Positions 53,759 to 62,491 of a stretch of 64,000 bases of DNA are shown piece by piece. The position numbers and the translations under genes were made by a program. Within the stretch, counting starts at the first letter, position 1. Each line of letters starts with the position of its first letter. The stretch spans positions 1 through 64,000 of the forward strand of contig NZ_SCVC01000035.1 in assembly GCF_004297405.1 (NCBI RefSeq). Direction: 5' to 3'. This DNA comes from Reyranella sp. (GTDB lineage: Bacteria; Pseudomonadota; Alphaproteobacteria; Reyranellales; Reyranellaceae). Below the pieces are notes generated by a model. The model saw only the letters and a list, made by a program, of their open reading frames with translations. It did not search any database and was not told where the DNA came from.

Positions 53759-56700
53759 ATGAGCCATTTCCTGGAGCGCCTCACCTACCTTTCGAGGAAG
53801 CGTGAACCTTTCTCCGAAGGGCTCGGCGAAACGCGTGACGAGGCCCGCACCTGGGAAGAAGGGTATCGGCAGCGCTGGCAGCACGACAAGATCGTGCGCT
53901 CCACCCATGGCGTGAACTGCACCGGCTCCTGCAGCTGGAAGATCTATGTCAAAAGCGGTGTCGTCACTTGGGAAACGCAACAGACTGACTATCCGCGCAC
54001 GCGCCCGGGCATGCCCAATCACGAGCCACGCGGCTGTTCGCGCGGCGCCTCCTACAGCTGGTATCTCTATAGCGCGAGCCGCATCAAGTATCCCATGGTG
54101 CGCGGGCGTTTGATCAAGGCCTGGCGCGAGGCGCGCAAGGCGCACGAGCCGGTCGAGGCCTGGGCCGCGATCATCGGCAATTCGGAGACGGCGAGGGGTT
54201 ACAAGTCGATGCGCGGCCATGGCGGCTTTGTGCGCTCGACCTGGGATGAGGTCAGCGAGATCATCGCCGCGGCCAATGTGCATACGGTGAAGACGTTCGG
54301 GCCCGACCGCGTCATCGGCTTCTCGCCGATCCCGGCGATGTCGATGGTCTCCTACGCAGCCGGCGCGCGCTATCTCAGTCTGATCGGCGGCACGCTGCTC
54401 TCGTTCTACGATTGGTACTGCGATCTGCCGCCGTCCAGCCCGCAAACCTGGGGCGAGCAGACCGACGTGCCGGAATCCGCCGACTGGTACAATTCCGGTT
54501 ACATTATCGCCTGGGGTTCGAACGTGCCGCAGACGCGGACACCCGACGCGCATTTCTTCGTCGAGGCCCGCTACAACGGAACCAAAGTGATCGCGGTGAC
54601 GCCGGATTACGCCGAGGTCGCCAAGTTCGCCGATCTTTGGTTGCATCCCAAGCAGGGCACCGACGCGGCGCTGGCCATGGCGATGGGGCACGTCATCCTG
54701 CGCGAATTCTTTCTCGATCGTCAGGAGCCGTATTTTCAGGAATACACGCGCCGCTACACCGACCTGCCGATGCTGGTCACGCTGCGCAAGGACGGCGAGC
54801 GCTTCGTACCGGATCGATACCTGCGCCAGAGCGACCTGCCGCATGCGCCGAAATCGGATCGTGCTGCCTGGAAGACGGTGGCGACGACCGAGGACGGCGG
54901 CGATCTCGTTATCCCGAAAGGGTCGATCGGCTATCGCTGGCCGAAGGATGGCGAGCCGACAGGCCGCTGGAACCTCGAGCCGAAGGACGGCGAGACCGGC
55001 GAGGACGTGCAACTGGCGCTGAGCCTGTTCGAGCGCAAGGATGAAATCGTCTCCGTGGCGTTTCCGTATTTCGGCGGCAAGGCGACTGAGCACTTCACCG
55101 CGAACGAACAAGGCGGCGACGTCCTGGAGCGCAACGTGCCCGCGCGCCGCCTCAAGCTTGCCAACGGCGAAACCTACGTCGCTACCGTGTTCGATCTGCT
55201 CTGCGCCAACTACGGATTGGACAGGGGACTGGGTGGCGATTGCGCCAAGGGCTTCGATGACAACGCGCCCTATACGCCGGCATGGCAGGAGAAGATCACT
55301 GGCGTTACGGCGGAGCAGGCGATCGTCGTTGCGCGCGGCTTTGCCGGCAATGCCGCCAAGACCAAGGGCCGCTCGATGGTCATCATCGGGGCCGGCATGA
55401 ACCACTGGTACCACCAGGACATGGGCTATCGCTCGATCATCAACATGCTGATGATGTGCGGAACCGTAGGCGTCTCAGGCGGTGGTTGGGCGCATTATGT
55501 CGGCCAGGAGAAACTGCGCCCGCAGACGGGTTGGACGATGCTCGCCTTCGCGCTCGACTGGGCGCGTCCGCCACGGCAGATGAATGGCACCTCCTTCTTT
55601 TACGCCCACAGCGACCAGTGGCGCTACGAACGGCTCGATGTCGCCGAGATGCTATCGCCGCTCGCCGATCCTGCGCCCTATCGCGGCAGCATGATCGACA
55701 TGAACGTCAAGGCCGAGCGCATGGGCTGGCTGCCCTCGGCGCCGCAACTCGGCGTCAATCCGCTGACAGTGGCAGCGCAAGCGCGCAACGTTGGCGCCGA
55801 GGTGAAGGACCATGTGGTGGCGGGCCTCAAATCCGGCGCGCTGTCGATGGCCTGTGAGGATCCCGACAATCCGGCCAACTTCCCGCGCAACCTGTTCATC
55901 TGGCGCTCCAACCTGTTCGGGTCGTCGGGCAAAGGGCATGAATATTTCCTGCGTCATTTCCTCGGTACACGCCATGGCCTGCAGGGCAAGGACCTCGGCG
56001 AAATGGGCGGGGCGAAGCCGCAAGAGGTCGCCTGGCACGAGCCAGCGCCGGAGGGCAAGCTCGACCTCGTCGTCACACTCGACTTCCGCATGTCGACGAG
56101 TTGCCTCTACTCCGACATCGTGCTGCCGACCGCCACCTGGTACGAGAAGAACGACCTCAACACCTCCGACATGCATCCCTTCATCCATCCGCTGTCGACG
56201 GCGGTGGACCCGGTGTGGGAGGCACGCAGCGACTGGGAAACCTACAAGACCATTGCCAGGAAGTTCTCCGAACTGGCGGTCGGTCACTTGGGCGTCGAAC
56301 ATGACGTCGTCCTGACCCCAATCCAGCACGACACACCTGGCGAACTTGCTCAGCCTTTCGACGTGAAGGACTGGAAGAAGGGCGAGTGCGAACTCATTCC
56401 CGGCGTAACGGCGCCGCAAATCGCGGTGGTCGAACGGGACTATCCCAACACCTACCGGCGTTTCACTGCACTCGGCCCGCTTGCCGACAAGCTCGGCAAT
56501 GGTGGCAAGGGAATTTCCTGGCAGACCGGCGACGAGGTTACCGGTCTCGGCGAGCTGAACTATCGCATCAACGACGGCGGACCAACTAACGGGCGGCCGC
56601 GCATCGACAGCGACATCGATGCTGCCGAGACCATCCTCTGCCTGGCACCCGAAACCAATGGCGAGGTGGCGTTGAAGGCATGGGCGGCGCTCGGCAAGGT

Positions 56701-57514
56701 GACGGGGCGCGACCATAGCCATCTGGCGCTGAAGCGCGAGGATGAGAAGATCCGCTTCCACGACATCCAGGCACAACCGCGCAAGATCATCTCCTCGCCG
56801 ACCTGGTCGGGCATCGAGAGCGAGCATGTCAGCTACACGGCCGGCTACACCAATGTGAACGAGCTGATCCCGTGGCGCACGCTCACCGGCCGCCAGCAAT
56901 TCTATCAGGATCATCGCTGGCTGAGGGATTTCGGTGAAGGCTTTGCCGTCTACCGACCGCCCATCGATACCCGCTCGGCCGCCGAGATGATCGGCGCGCG
57001 TTCCAACGGTGAGAGGGAGATCGTGCTCAACTTCATCACGCCGCACCAGAAGTGGGGCATCCACTCGACTTACACCGACAATCTTCTGATGCTGACCTTG
57101 TCGCGCGGCGGGCCGATCGTGTGGATCTCGGAAAACGACGCCAGGAAGGTTGGCATCGTCGACAATGACTGGATCGAGCTGTTTAACCTCAACGGCGCGA
57201 TTGCCGCGCGCGCGGTGGTGAGCCAGCGCGTCAAGGACGGCATGTGCATGATGTATCATGCACAAGAGAAGATCGTGAACGTACCGGGCTCCGAGATCAC
57301 CGGCCTGCGCGGCGGCATCCACAACTCGGTGACGCGCGCGGTGCTGAAGCCGACGCACATGGTCGGCGGCTACGCCCAGCTCTCCTACGGCTTCAACTAC
57401 TACGGCACCGTCGGTTCGAACCGCGACGAATTCGTCGTCGTGCGCAAGCTCCGCAAGGTCGACTGGCTCGACCACAGCAATTCCACCGAAACCGCGCACA
57501 GGAAGGTCCGCTGA
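53759..57514 (+). CDS. narG: Respiratory nitrate reductase alpha subunit NarG
   Basis: A 1251-residue molybdenum enzyme of family-standard length, cytoplasm-facing in the membrane complex. The N-terminal FS0 iron-sulfur ligands are His50, Cys54, Cys58 and Cys93, matching E. coli His49/Cys53/Cys57/Cys92. NSGYIIAWGSNVPQTRTPDAHFF-type sequence gives the Asp that ligates Mo. It reduces nitrate to nitrite with bis-MGD, fed by NarH. No Tat signal typical of periplasmic Nap is present. It has AAAGGAG upstream and its TGA overlaps the narH ATG by one base. Confidence 0.97.
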   Translation: MSHFLERLTYLSRKREPFSEGLGETRDEARTWEEGYRQRWQHDKIVRSTHGVNCTGSCSWKIYVKSGVVTWETQQTDYPRTRPGMPNHEPRGCSRGASYSWYLYSASRIKYPMVRGRLIKAWREARKAHEPVEAWAAIIGNSETARGYKSMRGHGGFVRSTWDEVSEIIAAANVHTVKTFGPDRVIGFSPIPAMSMVSYAAGARYLSLIGGTLLSFYDWYCDLPPSSPQTWGEQTDVPESADWYNSGYIIAWGSNVPQTRTPDAHFFVEARYNGTKVIAVTPDYAEVAKFADLWLHPKQGTDAALAMAMGHVILREFFLDRQEPYFQEYTRRYTDLPMLVTLRKDGERFVPDRYLRQSDLPHAPKSDRAAWKTVATTEDGGDLVIPKGSIGYRWPKDGEPTGRWNLEPKDGETGEDVQLALSLFERKDEIVSVAFPYFGGKATEHFTANEQGGDVLERNVPARRLKLANGETYVATVFDLLCANYGLDRGLGGDCAKGFDDNAPYTPAWQEKITGVTAEQAIVVARGFAGNAAKTKGRSMVIIGAGMNHWYHQDMGYRSIINMLMMCGTVGVSGGGWAHYVGQEKLRPQTGWTMLAFALDWARPPRQMNGTSFFYAHSDQWRYERLDVAEMLSPLADPAPYRGSMIDMNVKAERMGWLPSAPQLGVNPLTVAAQARNVGAEVKDHVVAGLKSGALSMACEDPDNPANFPRNLFIWRSNLFGSSGKGHEYFLRHFLGTRHGLQGKDLGEMGGAKPQEVAWHEPAPEGKLDLVVTLDFRMSTSCLYSDIVLPTATWYEKNDLNTSDMHPFIHPLSTAVDPVWEARSDWETYKTIARKFSELAVGHLGVEHDVVLTPIQHDTPGELAQPFDVKDWKKGECELIPGVTAPQIAVVERDYPNTYRRFTALGPLADKLGNGGKGISWQTGDEVTGLGELNYRINDGGPTNGRPRIDSDIDAAETILCLAPETNGEVALKAWAALGKVTGRDHSHLALKREDEKIRFHDIQAQPRKIISSPTWSGIESEHVSYTAGYTNVNELIPWRTLTGRQQFYQDHRWLRDFGEGFAVYRPPIDTRSAAEMIGARSNGEREIVLNFITPHQKWGIHSTYTDNLLMLTLSRGGPIVWISENDARKVGIVDNDWIELFNLNGAIAARAVVSQRVKDGMCMMYHAQEKIVNVPGSEITGLRGGIHNSVTRAVLKPTHMVGGYAQLSYGFNYYGTVGSNRDEFVVVRKLRKVDWLDHSNSTETAHRKVR

Positions 57515-59046
57515 TGAAGATCCGTGCCCAAATCGCGATGGTGATGAACCTCGACAAATGCATCGGCTGTCATACCTGCTCGGTGACCTGCAAGCAGGTT
57601 TGGACGTCCCGCCAGGGCATGGAATATGCCTGGTTCAACAATGTCGAGACCAAGCCGGGCATCGGCTATCCCAAGGATTGGGAGAACCAAGAACGCTGGC
57701 AGGGCGGCTGGAAGCGCAAGAAGAACGGCAAGATCGTGCCCAAGCAGGGCGGCCGACTATCGATCCTGGCCAAGATCTTCGCCAATCCGCATCTGCCCGA
57801 GATCGACGACTATTACGAGCCCTTCACCTTTGACTACGAGCATCTCCAGCACGCGAAGGAGTCGCCGACGACCCCGGTGGCGCGGCCGTTGTCGCTGCTC
57901 ACTGGCAAGCCGATGGAGAAGATCGAGTGGGGCCCGAACTGGGAGGAGATCCTCGGCGGCGAATTCGATAAGCGCTCGCAGGATTACAATTTCGAGGCCG
58001 TGCAGAAGGACATCTATGGCCAGTTCGAAAACACCTTCATGATGTATCTGCCGAGGCTATGTGAGCATTGCCTCAACCCGGCCTGCGTCGCATCCTGCCC
58101 GTCCGGCTCGATCTACAAGCGCGAGGAGGACGGCATCGTCCTCATCGATCAGGACAAATGCCGCGGCTGGCGCATGTGCGTTTCCGGCTGCCCTTACAAG
58201 AAGATTTATTACAACTGGAGCTCGGGTAAGGCGGAGAAGTGCATCTTCTGCTATCCGCGCATCGAGGCCGGCCAACCAACCGTCTGCTCCGAAACTTGCG
58301 TCGGCCGCATCCGCTATCTCGGCGTGCTGCTCTACGATGCGGACGGCATCGAGAAGGCGGCGTCGGTGGAGGATGAAAAGGACCTCTACGAGGAGCAACT
58401 GAAGCTGTTCCTCGATCCAAACGATCCGGCGGTGCAGGCACAGGCGCGCGCCGATGGCGTGCCGGATGCTTGGCTGGAAGCGGCGAGGCACTCGCCCGCC
58501 TACAAGATGGCGGTGGACTGGAAGATCGCCTTCCCACTGCACCCTGAATACCGCACCCTGCCGATGGTCTGGTATGTGCCTCCACTGTCGCCGATCCAGT
58601 CGCATACCAATGCCGGCGCGATCGATACCGTGGGCGAACTGCCGGACGTACGTTCGCTGCGCATCCCGGTGCGCTACCTCGCCAACCTGCTGACCGCCGG
58701 CGCCGAGGAGCCGGTCGTGACGGCATTGGAGCGGCTGTTCGCCATGCGCATCCACTATCGCCAGCGCCAGCTCGGCGAGGGCGATGGCATGGCAGTGCTC
58801 GAACAGGCGGGTCTCAGCCTGGCCCAGGTCGAAGACATGCACCGCTACCTTTCCATCGCCAACTATGAGGACCGCTTCGTCATCCCGACCAGCCACCGTG
58901 AGGACGCGGAAGACGCCTATGGCCTGAAAGGGGCCTGCGGTTTCTCCTTCGGCGATGGCTGCGATCATGGTCCGTCACCCTCCAGCCTGTTCGGCGGCAA
59001 GATGGGTCAACGCAAGATCACGCCGATGCGCCCGCTGGACAATTGA
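57514..59046 (+). CDS. narH: Nitrate reductase beta subunit NarH
   Basis: A 510-residue iron-sulfur subunit. Cluster motif CIGCHTCSVTC begins at Cys16 (Cys16/19/22/26). Further motifs are CEHCLNPACVASCP and CRGWRMCVSGCP, where the Trp replaces a Cys and marks the 3Fe-4S cluster, and CIFCYPRIEAGQPTVCSETC. These carry electrons from NarI haem to NarG. The start is the ATG coupled to the narG stop. A longer open frame upstream lies inside narG. Confidence 0.97.
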   Translation: MKIRAQIAMVMNLDKCIGCHTCSVTCKQVWTSRQGMEYAWFNNVETKPGIGYPKDWENQERWQGGWKRKKNGKIVPKQGGRLSILAKIFANPHLPEIDDYYEPFTFDYEHLQHAKESPTTPVARPLSLLTGKPMEKIEWGPNWEEILGGEFDKRSQDYNFEAVQKDIYGQFENTFMMYLPRLCEHCLNPACVASCPSGSIYKREEDGIVLIDQDKCRGWRMCVSGCPYKKIYYNWSSGKAEKCIFCYPRIEAGQPTVCSETCVGRIRYLGVLLYDADGIEKAASVEDEKDLYEEQLKLFLDPNDPAVQAQARADGVPDAWLEAARHSPAYKMAVDWKIAFPLHPEYRTLPMVWYVPPLSPIQSHTNAGAIDTVGELPDVRSLRIPVRYLANLLTAGAEEPVVTALERLFAMRIHYRQRQLGEGDGMAVLEQAGLSLAQVEDMHRYLSIANYEDRFVIPTSHREDAEDAYGLKGACGFSFGDGCDHGPSPSSLFGGKMGQRKITPMRPLDN

Positions 59047-59056
59047 GGAGGCCTGC

Positions 59057-59680
59057 ATGACCGTCCTTTTCAAGGCGTTCAGCGCGCTGCTTTCCTATCC
59101 GACCGAGGAGATGCGCGAAGCTCTGCCGGAGATCGCCGAAGTGGTGCGGACTTCGCGATTGGTTGCTCCACGCGAGCGCGACGCGCTGCTCGCCCTGATC
59201 GACGAAATCGGGCGTGGCGATCAGCTTGCAGCAGAGGAGCGTTACGTCGACCTGTTCGACCGAGGCAGAGCGCTGTCGCTGCATCTGTTCGAGCATCTGC
59301 ACGGTGAGAGCCGCGATCGCGGATCGGCGATGGTCGAACTGAAACAGCTCTATGGCGCCGCCAGCTACGAACTGACAGCAAGCGAGTTGCCGGACTATCT
59401 GCCGGTGGTGCTCGAGTATCTCAGCCTGCGCAGCCTTGCCGAGGCGCGCGAGATGCTGGCCGATTGCGCGCATATCCTGCGTTCGATCGCCCGCTCGCTG
59501 ATCGGCCGCGAAAGCCGCTACACCGCAGTGCTGCAGGCGTTGCTCGTCATCGCGGGCGAAAGCCCGGTCGATGCATCCAGAGTAAAGGCCATGAAGGAGC
59601 GCCACGAGGCGCTCGACCGCGACTGGTTCGAGCGGCCGGCCTTCGACGAGCCTGCGCCTTCCAGCCGCCCCGTACCTTAG
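59057..59680 (+). CDS. narJ: Nitrate reductase assembly chaperone NarJ
   Basis: A 207-residue helical chaperone of the TorD/NarJ group. It begins TVLFKAFSALLSYPTEEMREALPEI and has YVDLFDRGRALSLHLFEHLHGESRDRGSAMVEL and ELPDYLPVVLEYLSLR, the canonical NarJ segments. It guides molybdenum cofactor insertion into NarG and is not part of the final enzyme. The ATG follows GAGGAGGCCTGC. The gap to narI is 12 bases. Confidence 0.95.
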   Translation: MTVLFKAFSALLSYPTEEMREALPEIAEVVRTSRLVAPRERDALLALIDEIGRGDQLAAEERYVDLFDRGRALSLHLFEHLHGESRDRGSAMVELKQLYGAASYELTASELPDYLPVVLEYLSLRSLAEAREMLADCAHILRSIARSLIGRESRYTAVLQALLVIAGESPVDASRVKAMKERHEALDRDWFERPAFDEPAPSSRPVP

Positions 59681-59692
59681 GGAGGAACGCCC

Positions 59693-60409
59693 GTGTCCAA
59701 CCCCTATGTCAACACGCTGCTCTTCGGCATCTATCCCTATCTCTGTCTCGCCGTGCTCCTGCTCGGCAGCCTGATCCGCTTCGACCGCGACCCCTATACC
59801 TGGAAAAGCGATTCCTCGCAGATGCTGCGCGCAGGATGGCTGCGCATCGGCTCCAACCTGTTCCACTATGGCATTCTGGTCGTCATCTTCGGTCATTTTG
59901 TCGGCTTCCTAGCCCCGCATTGGATGGTCGATTGGGCATTGTCGCCGATCGCCCACCAGTTGCTTGCCATGGTGGTGGGCGGCATTGCCGGCGCCATCGC
60001 CATCATCGGTCTCACGATGCTGATCTGGCGGCGCCTGTCGGATCCGCGCATTCGCCTCAACAGCCGCAAATGGGACATTGCCGTGGTGCTGATGCTGTGG
60101 TGCCAGCTGGCGCTTGGCCTGCTCACCGTGCCGCTGTCGGCCTCACATATGGATGGCGTGCTGTTCGAGACGCTGACCAGCTATGTGAAGGGCATCGTCA
60201 CGCTGGATGTCAGCGTTGCGGCGCTGATGATCGACGTGCCCCTGACCTACAAGCTGCACATACTGCTCGGCTTCAGCCTGTTCCTGGTCTCTCCTTTCAC
60301 GCGCATGATCCATATCTGGAGCGGGGCTGGGACACTTGCCTATCTCGTCCGCCCTTATCAGATCGTGCGCACCCGCAAGAAGATCATCAAGGAGTCGGCG
60401 CGGTCATGA
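59693..60409 (+). CDS. narI: Nitrate reductase gamma subunit NarI
   Basis: A 238-residue membrane cytochrome b with five hydrophobic segments. It begins NTLLFGIYPYLCLAVLLLGSLIRFDRDPYTWKSDSSQ, and has FHYGILVVIFGHFVG and YKLHILLGFSLFLVSPFTRMIHIWS with the haem-ligating histidines. It oxidises quinol and anchors NarGH. It starts at a GTG with GGAGGA upstream. Its stop overlaps the ATG of the prolyl isomerase gene. Confidence 0.95.
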   Translation: MSNPYVNTLLFGIYPYLCLAVLLLGSLIRFDRDPYTWKSDSSQMLRAGWLRIGSNLFHYGILVVIFGHFVGFLAPHWMVDWALSPIAHQLLAMVVGGIAGAIAIIGLTMLIWRRLSDPRIRLNSRKWDIAVVLMLWCQLALGLLTVPLSASHMDGVLFETLTSYVKGIVTLDVSVAALMIDVPLTYKLHILLGFSLFLVSPFTRMIHIWSGAGTLAYLVRPYQIVRTRKKIIKESARS

Positions 60410-61122
60410 TCGTCTCGGTCAATGGCTTGGCGGTGGTATCGGCGGATGCTTCCACCGAACTGGCAGCAGCGCGTGAGTTGCTACGGCAACGGGCGGTGGC
60501 GGTCGAATTGCTTTCCCCGAATGAGGTCGACGACGAGGCGATCACGGAAGCGATCGAGAAACTGCTCGCCGACGAGGTGAAGGTGCCGGCGCCGACGGAG
60601 GCTGAATGTCGTCGCTATTACGAGACGCATGGGAAAGCTTTCGCCAGCGGGGAGTTGGTGCATGCAAGGCATATCCTTTTCCAGGTGACCCCGGCCGTCC
60701 ACATCCCTGAAATCCGCGCCCGCGCCGAACAGGCACTGAATCAACTCCTGGCCGAACCGGACAGGTTCGCCGCGTTGGCCGCCGAGCTTTCCAATTGTCC
60801 GTCCGGCCAGCAGGACGGCAATCTCGGCCAGATCGGCCGTGGCGACACGGTCCCGGAATTTGAAGCAGCCCTGTTCCGACTCGGTGCTGCCGGCGTGCTG
60901 CCCGAACTGGTCAAGACCCGCTACGGCTTCCACATCGTGGCCGTCGACAGGACCATTCCCGGAGACCGGCTGCCCTTCGAAGCAGTGCACGACGAAATCG
61001 CGGAAACACTAAAGGCGAGTGTCGAGGAAAACGCTCTCAGGCAATATATCTCGATCCTGGCCGGCCAGGCCGAGATCATCGGCGCCAAACTCGACGCCGC
61101 GAGTTCGCCTTTGGTGCAATAG
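60406..61122 (+). CDS. Parvulin-type (PpiC) prolyl isomerase appended to the nar operon
   Basis: A 238-residue protein. The parvulin domain (about residues 85-185) has VHARHILFQVTP, NCPSGQQDGNLGQIGRGDTVPEFEAALF and TRYGFHIVAVD. Flanking helices resemble the SurA/NifM class. No signal peptide is visible, so it is cytoplasmic, like NifM, which matures nitrogenase iron protein. It is coupled to narI by ATGA. A role in folding or maturing a nitrate reductase subunit is inferred from position. Confidence 0.88.
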   Translation: MIVSVNGLAVVSADASTELAAARELLRQRAVAVELLSPNEVDDEAITEAIEKLLADEVKVPAPTEAECRRYYETHGKAFASGELVHARHILFQVTPAVHIPEIRARAEQALNQLLAEPDRFAALAAELSNCPSGQQDGNLGQIGRGDTVPEFEAALFRLGAAGVLPELVKTRYGFHIVAVDRTIPGDRLPFEAVHDEIAETLKASVEENALRQYISILAGQAEIIGAKLDAASSPLVQ

Positions 61123-61576
61123 CTTCTCGAAACGTATCCTGCGGGCAGTGCTTTTCCAACGGCTCCGCCGGTTAACATCCTGTCAACAATGAGGTGCGAA
61201 CTTGCCCTTCAAGTTCGTCTGCAGAAGCTCTCTCTTCTGAATAGAGACGGCTTGCCGCTAACCCTCAAAGGTGAGGAAAAGAACTATCCCGAACGCCCTA
61301 GATTGGGATGAGGGAACTTTGGCGCGGTACCTCGGTACGCGTCCGACACGCCATGCCGAGGCTTTGCCACGCTGCCGTTCCCTGGAGTCGCCAAGGCCAA
61401 GCAGACCGCCGCGAGTTCCTCACTTCTGGCGCCCTACCAATGGGGCTTCCAAGGGGCCGGCTGCGCCTGAGGGATAGACCGGAACCGATCCGATCCCCAG
61501 ACCGTTTTCCGTCTTTAAGAAGACAGAATGCTCGAGCAATGGGGACGTTCAAACATCTTGGTTTGGAGAAATAGAG
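61123..61576. other. Intergenic region with tandem hairpins after the nar operon
   Basis: 454 bases with no convincing gene. Two perfect hairpins follow each other: GAACTTG/CAAGTTC (61198-61216, loop 5) and CAGAAG/CTTCTG (61222-61239, loop 6). Neither has a T-run. A ribosome site GGAGAAATAGAG at the end serves the next gene. Short open frames here look like chance. Confidence 0.5.
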
Positions 61577-61897
61577 ATGTTGAAGCTCTTTCTGAAACCG
61601 ATGCTCGTTGTCGGCATAGGCATCGCCGGGACGGCATGCCAAGGCGACAACTACGCCGCGCCGCGCGGCTACTATCAGCCGGCACCGGCGGGCTACAACA
61701 ACCCGTACTACAACAGCGGCTATGTCAATCAGCAGAGGAACTACGGCTGGTACAACCAGGGGGACGGCCGTCGCTATGCCACGGTGACCGTGACGAACCG
61801 CGGCCAGAACGGATATCGTGACGACGTCGTTCAGCAGCAGGTGATGTGCGGGAGCCAGTACTACGATGGCTACCGTAACCGCACCGCGCGGTGCTGA
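61577..61897 (+). CDS. Small exported Tyr/Asn/Gly-rich protein
   Basis: A 106-residue protein. A hydrophobic N-terminus (LFLKPMLVVGIGIAGTAC) could be a signal peptide, with Cys21 as a poor lipobox match because Gly occupies the -3 position. The mature region is rich in Tyr, Asn, Gly and Pro (PRGYYQPAPAGYNNPYYNSGY), followed by YATVTVTNRGQN and a Cys pair near the end (VMCGSQYYDGY, TARC). The family is not recognised. It resembles small alphaproteobacterial surface proteins in composition only. GGAGAAA precedes the ATG. Confidence 0.62.
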   Translation: MLKLFLKPMLVVGIGIAGTACQGDNYAAPRGYYQPAPAGYNNPYYNSGYVNQQRNYGWYNQGDGRRYATVTVTNRGQNGYRDDVVQQQVMCGSQYYDGYRNRTARC

Positions 61898-62491
61898 TCG
61901 CGCCCAAGCGCCCGCTCATATGAATCGCGCCCGCCGTCGGAGGTGAAGAGTCACGAGCGGACAGCTCTACAAGTGCGCGGGCTACGGCGCCTAGGCACCA
62001 GACTCACCGGATCCGATCTCCGGCGAGCAGCCTCGCGCGGGCCGGCGAGGTCCTGGCGAAGGCCGGCATCGGCATTTTCTTGGGCAACTCTGGCAGTGTG
62101 AATCGGTTCGTTATTGATGGAATAGATATCGGTGTGCTCCGCGCCGAAATCCAGTCCAAATACAAGTGGCAGTTGTAAGCGCTACCGCCACACTCAGCGC
62201 GACGTAGACCATGGGGGTATGACTACCCAACCGCATGAGCCAGCCTGCAAAAAAATGGCGTGCCCGGAGTAGTCAAAAGAGAGAACTGGAGTGCTGCTCT
62301 CCGAAGGCAGAGGTCGTGAGTTCGAATCCCGCCAAGTCTTGGAGACTGGGAGACACTCTGCGCCGAGTAGCAGAACACCGGATACTCGGTGAACGGCGGG
62401 TTTGCCGACTGCATCCGTTCACCGTCCCGGAGCAGACGAGCTTGGCTCTCCTCTCCTGTCTCCAGGGGCGATCCCGGATTGCTTTGCGGCC
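61898..62491. other. Low-content region with degraded open frame and tRNA-like remnant
   Basis: 594 bases without a convincing intact gene. On the plus strand 61924-62178 is open, and its last about 40 codons (GIGIFLGNSGSVNRFVIDG and onward, ending YKWQL) look protein-like, but no good start exists. A tRNA-Arg-like 3' half follows at 62294-62339. The minus-strand frame across it is a translation shadow of the tRNA. Confidence 0.5.
62294..62339 (+). pseudogene. 3' half of a tRNA-Arg(CCG)-like sequence
   Basis: An anticodon stem CTGCT/GGCAG encloses a seven-base loop CTCCGAA (U33, anticodon CCG at 62301-62303, A37). It is followed by AGGTC and a T-arm GTGAG-TTCGAAT-CCCGC with one mismatch. No matching D-arm or 5' acceptor strand is found upstream. 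This fits a truncated tRNA-Arg, as left at an integration junction, or a decayed tRNA gene. Confidence 0.65.

Noticed and set aside
61308..61574. 88-codon plus-strand frame before the small exported protein
   Set aside because: Arg-rich, no ribosome site, no motif, and it contains the next gene's ribosome-binding leader; judged chance.
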